Source of the DNA: Bolinopsis microptera
Lineage: Eukaryota; Ctenophora; Tentaculata; Lobata; Bolinopsidae
Direction: 5' to 3'
Assembly: GCF_026151205.1 (NCBI RefSeq)
Contig: NC_087077.1
Span: 15,102,983-15,166,982, forward strand
DNA: 64,000 bases
Shown here: in pieces, positions 60,391 to 64,000 of the stretch
Layout of the letters: each line of letters starts with the position of its first letter
How positions within the stretch are numbered: the first letter of the stretch is position 1
Made by a program: the position numbers and the translations under genes
Notes under the pieces: model-generated
Seen by the model: the letters and a program-made list of their open reading frames with translations, nothing else
The model's database searches: none
Told to the model about the DNA's origin: nothing

Positions 60391-63373
60391 TTATATATTA
60401 GTGTTTATAGTAACGAAATCGGTCTCTTTGATTTGAATAGGTATGGCAACACAAATTGGTTGCAATGGCATTATTTGAATCTCCGTAAAAGGCGGGAGAA
60501 GGGGGGAGAAGTTTTCTAATCTAGGAGGATTATCTTCATCGGTTCGGAAATTAGTCACAGTATCTTGAGAGAAAAGTATACTCTGTGAAGACATGGCTTC
60601 TTGTGAAAAATCTGTCACTAAATTTTGATCTTTGATGAACGTTCTTTCCGTAGGAGGGACAAAAGAGGCGGCATTATTGTTTACATTGAAAAATATAACA
60701 TGATCCTTTGATGGAGTATTGTTGTTGTCCCTCGGAGTAATGTTTTGTGGTATTACACTTAAACTTTCTGATAAATGAGCTGTTGTAGCAGGTGTGGTTA
60801 CAGATTGCGGCACTTCTGATTCTTGCTCCAGGCGGTAAAATGATATCGGCTGAATGGTGAGCGAATTCAACGAACTTATTTTTTTGGGGGAGGTATGATC
60901 CACGACCTCTGGCGCAGGTCGGATCCTCTCCGTGGTCACAAAATTTTTCTCCATAACCTTGGTTTTACCTTGGCTAAGCTCTTTCATTGTGTTTGACCAA
61001 GTCAAGCTTCTCTTGAATAGTTTGTGAGCTGAGTTCATCCGGCTAATGACTTTTGTAACGAAAGATAGTTGTCCGTGACGTGCACTTTCACTTACTTCCA
61101 ATGTCTGTACAACTGCTACATTTTCCTCCACCTTGTCTATGATCGTTGCTGTTTTCCTTTCAGCTTTGATCATCGTTCCTCCAGACTGCACTGCAACCAA
61201 CTTCCGCGCTTTGAGTTGCATGCTGTTTGCAGTGGATGGGTTCTTTTTCAAGATACGGAAGTACAGGAGAATTGGATTAACTGCGGCGTTGAAGTATGCT
61301 CCAAGAGGGTAGCTGGTAAACAGATGATTCTTGAAAGCTGAGTCCATTTGGAGGGGAGGTAATATTTTGAGCAGGCTGAGCATCGTACTCGTTATAACAA
61401 AGTGCCAGATTGCATAGCTGAAATATTGAGAGTTAGGGGCGAACAAGGTGATGCCGATTATTATTAGATTAATAAATGTATCACTATCAGGTATCTCCAT
61501 ACGATTTAAAATGAGAATTCAATGAAACCAGTCGAACAATTTAATGTGTAATTTTGACCGATTGCTAAATCAAATGCAATTTTAAAAGACTATATATAAT
61601 AAAAATCTAAATATAATAAAAAGCTGCCAAAATTCTAGTTTACCTGAAAATATGGAATATGGTAACCAGGGTTACAGTCGTCGCGGCGTAAGAAACTTTG
61701 GATGTTTTCCTATTCCTCCGGTAGTCTTTCCTCTTGATAGAGTGAAGTTTTCGTATCACTGTAAACGCAAACCTGAACAAATGTTGTTCGAGATCGCTTG
61801 TCATTTGGCGGCGAATCGTAAAACTTCGATCTCATCATCATGTTCTTGATACTTTATTTGTGTTTTATTACTCCTAAATGGTTATATCCAACTTCGTAAG
61901 TTGATGACCTACAAACCCACTCGACTGGCTTCGTCTCGTCGCCAGGTATAATATTTGAAACAAATATTTGCTCAGTTTATAGCATTAAGTCTATCAGTAA
62001 ATTGCTGCTATAATCCGTAAAATCTAACTTACATGATGGTTAGTAGAAGGGGTAAAACTATGGGCAGAATCACGTACACCATGTAGAGAAATAAATAGAG
62101 ACCTCTCTCTTTTTGTCGTACTCCCAACTGAGATTTATAGTTATTATATAAGTTGAGAGATATTTACAAGCTTCGATGATGGCGGTGAACTCTGTTTGAT
62201 ATACAGTGCAATAATCAGGAAGCTTGAATGATCTTTCCTCTAGGGTAGTGTTTTTATTGTCAGTGGTGATGCGATATAGCCAGCCTCGCTACCTGAGTCT
62301 GTGCGTGACCCGTCTGTGTAGCAGGTGATAGTCTCACTGGTGATATTGTCGATGGTGTTTTGAAGTGAATCTCTATATTCAATGTTGTCAGCTCCAGGAG
62401 TTGTGACGGTGAAGTGCCGTCCCAGCATCATGGTTGGTGTTGTTAGGTCTCTCGTTGCTCTAGGTAGGATAATGAGATCTGCCATGAATTGTTTGTTGAT
62501 AGTGGTATGATTTTTGATAGTTCAATGTTGTCAGCTCCAGGAGAAACTTGGCAAGTTGTCCAGACACAGAAGAGATCTTGGTTGAATTTTAAATTTGTGA
62601 CGCGTGGGATCAATTTAGCATGACAATGATTGATGATTAATAATCATTGACTATATCTAAACCGTTTGACGGATCACGCGAAATCGTAGGCGGGGAAGTA
62701 GTTTATTAATTATTTAGTTCAAGCAGTTTATCTAGATTAGTTATTGACAGGGGTGAGACACAATATTGTCTGGGTAGTCGCCTTAAAAGGTGAATGTCTG
62801 GCGAGGTTAATTAATGGTTATCAGATTGCAATCTGAAGTTCAGAGTTTGACAGTTATATTATGTTATATTATGTTATATTATGTTATATAGCGAATTGTC
62901 GAACTTATATCATGGATATTATAGGTAAATACTACACGCTTATAAAATCAACTCTCCCGGTATTGTGAATTATACTAGAGAATATTTTGTAGATCGTAAA
63001 ATTAATCTTAAATTGTTGATAGGTATTTAGTATTTAAATACACGTGGCGAGACTAAACATCTTACGGCGACTTAACTTGAACTCCAATCATATGATAAGA
63101 ATTTTGACAGAATTAACTACTAAATTATGCAAATAAATTGCGCTGACGGGTTACATGTGAAATGATTTATTTGGTTCCAAGATAAAACTCACCATAGAGA
63201 AGTCCCAAGTACAGAGGGAAATGAACTTGTGCTGAAAAGTGTACAACTTTCCATTAGCAAAGGGAGAGCAGGAAGCGAGAAGGGAGCAGGTCCACAGAGC
63301 CATGATAACAACCCGATATCTCCTGATGTTGATCCACGTCCTATGTATCCGCGGGTAGACAATCGTCAACCAT
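60391..63373 (-). CDS. class A GPCR, last four exons (partial; 5' end outside the window)
   Basis: Exons in reading order: 63373-63193, 62127-62033, 61772-61644, 61417-60391. Phases join perfectly (0, 2, 2). The first carries the end of TM3 (RWLTIVYP after a split Arg codon), TM4 (VVIMALWTCSLLA) and the ECL2 Cys (SLCTWDF). The second is TM5 (YMVYVILPIVLPLLL). The third is the basic ICL3 (KRKDYRRNRK) and TM6. The last holds the end of TM6, TM7 with NPILLY, and a Ser/Thr-rich tail of about 270 aa. The lysine expected of opsins in TM7 is a Tyr, so it is not an opsin. The open frame runs on upstream of 61417, but a strong acceptor (AATATTTCAG) and the helix count support the spliced model. TM1-TM3 must lie beyond 64000 or past the satellite. 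A LINE fragment sits in the first intron. Confidence 0.85.
62130..62485 (-). mobile_element. LINE fragment: degenerate RNase H domain
   Basis: The - strand reads CYTDGSRTDSGSEAGY, then after a frameshift TVYQTEFTAIIEACKYL: the two typical blocks of a LINE/retroelement RNase H. No RT remains. A word ending GTTGTCAGCTCCAGGAG is present twice (about 62382-62400 and 62523-62541), indicating local rearrangement. This RNase H belongs to a different LINE type from the one at 2162-5271. Its edge lies only a few bases from GPCR exon 62033-62127. Confidence 0.75.
62486..63192. other. rest of a GPCR intron, no gene seen
   Basis: AT-rich; includes an 11-bp repeat TTATATTATG(T) near 62850-62888. Confidence 0.45.
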
Positions 63374-63469
63374 CTGAAGTGATGTTGTTGGTAGATTTGT
63401 TTACTTCTGTTCGTCATGGTAATCGTAATGGTAGAATACTTAGGGTTAGTCTTTCAATCGGATTGGTAG

Positions 63470-63957
63470 AACAAGTTTATAGAACAAGTTTATAGAACAA
63501 GTTTATAGAACAAGTTTACAACAAGTTTATAGAACAAGTTTATAGAACAAGTTTATAGAACAAGTTTATAGAACAAGTTTATAGAACAAGGTTATAGAAC
63601 AAGTTTACAGAACAAGTTTATAGAACAAGGTTATAACAAGTTTACAAAACAAGTTTATAGAACAAGTTTATAACAAGTTTATAGAACAAGGTTGTAGAAC
63701 AAGTTTATAGAACAAGGTTGTAGAACTTGTTTATAGAACAAGTTTATAGATTAAGTTTATAGAACAAGTTTATAGAACAAGTTTATATAAAAATTTTATA
63801 GCAAGTTTATAGAACACGTTTATAACAAGTTTATAGAACAAGTTTATAGAACAAGTTTATAGAACAAGTTTATAGAACAAGTTCACAACAAGTTTATAGA
63901 ACAAGTTTATAGAACAAGTTCACAACAAGTTTATAGAACAAGTTTATAACAAGTTTA
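63470..63957. repeat. 13-bp minisatellite (TATAGAACAAGTT)n
   Basis: About 38 copies with 11-bp variants (TATAACAAGTT). It lies just upstream, in reading sense, of the first visible exon of the - strand GPCR, so probably in its intron. Confidence 0.95.
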
Positions 63958-64000
63958 TTAAATTGTATAAATACAATTAAATATAATGTTTGATAAACAC

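Noticed and set aside
62240-62485. Separate 81-aa gene
   Set aside because: It is the RNase H block of a broken LINE, continued in another frame after a small indel.

Overview
This is a eukaryotic, almost certainly metazoan, window. It is AT-rich, the split genes use GT-AG introns, and the recognisable proteins are animal families: class A GPCRs, an ionotropic glutamate receptor, an SLC34 sodium/phosphate cotransporter and a CAP/GAPR-1-like protein. The large intronless receptor genes, the RTE/Proto2-like LINE, the Penelope-like element and the many short inverted-repeat transposons suit a marine invertebrate, possibly a non-bilaterian such as a cnidarian. The sequence alone does not fix the species. 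No rRNA, tRNA or CRISPR array was seen.

Layout. 0-8.3 kb is transposon-rich: a MITE with 9-bp target duplications and internal telomere-like DNA, a LINE broken by one stop and one frameshift (2.16-5.27 kb), a mariner-like MITE, satellites and a hAT-like MITE. 8.9-16.1 kb holds two paralogous class A GPCR genes on the + strand; the first has a one-base frameshift and the second is intact. 17.6-20.3 kb holds a complete, uninterrupted ionotropic glutamate receptor on the - strand. 21.7-26.5 kb is satellites and unassigned DNA. 26.5-27.9 kb is a four-exon CAP-domain gene whose protein ends in a polybasic CaaX box. 28-47 kb is mostly repeats: several MITEs, a palindromic structure of about 3.85 kb with arms of about 1.75 kb (36.2-40.1 kb), a nearly complete Penelope-like element (40.5-42.7 kb, - strand), a lone first-exon candidate at 32.86 kb and a small promoter-plus-ORF candidate at 43.6-44.2 kb. 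47.3-59.2 kb is a complete 14-exon SLC34 gene. 60.4-63.4 kb holds the last four exons of a third class A GPCR (- strand) that continues beyond the right edge.

The most unusual signal is shared by the two best-resolved split genes. In both the CAP and the SLC34 gene, the DNA around a 3' splice site has been tandemly amplified (10 copies of a 34-bp unit and 37 copies of a 68-bp unit), and the last copy is the real acceptor. The next SLC34 exon also shows its 3' end and donor duplicated once. These look like independent cases of satellite growth seeded at AG|GT exon junctions.

The genes do not form an operon or an obvious pathway. The three GPCRs and the glutamate receptor are surface receptors, SLC34 is a transporter, and the CAP protein is predicted to sit on a membrane.
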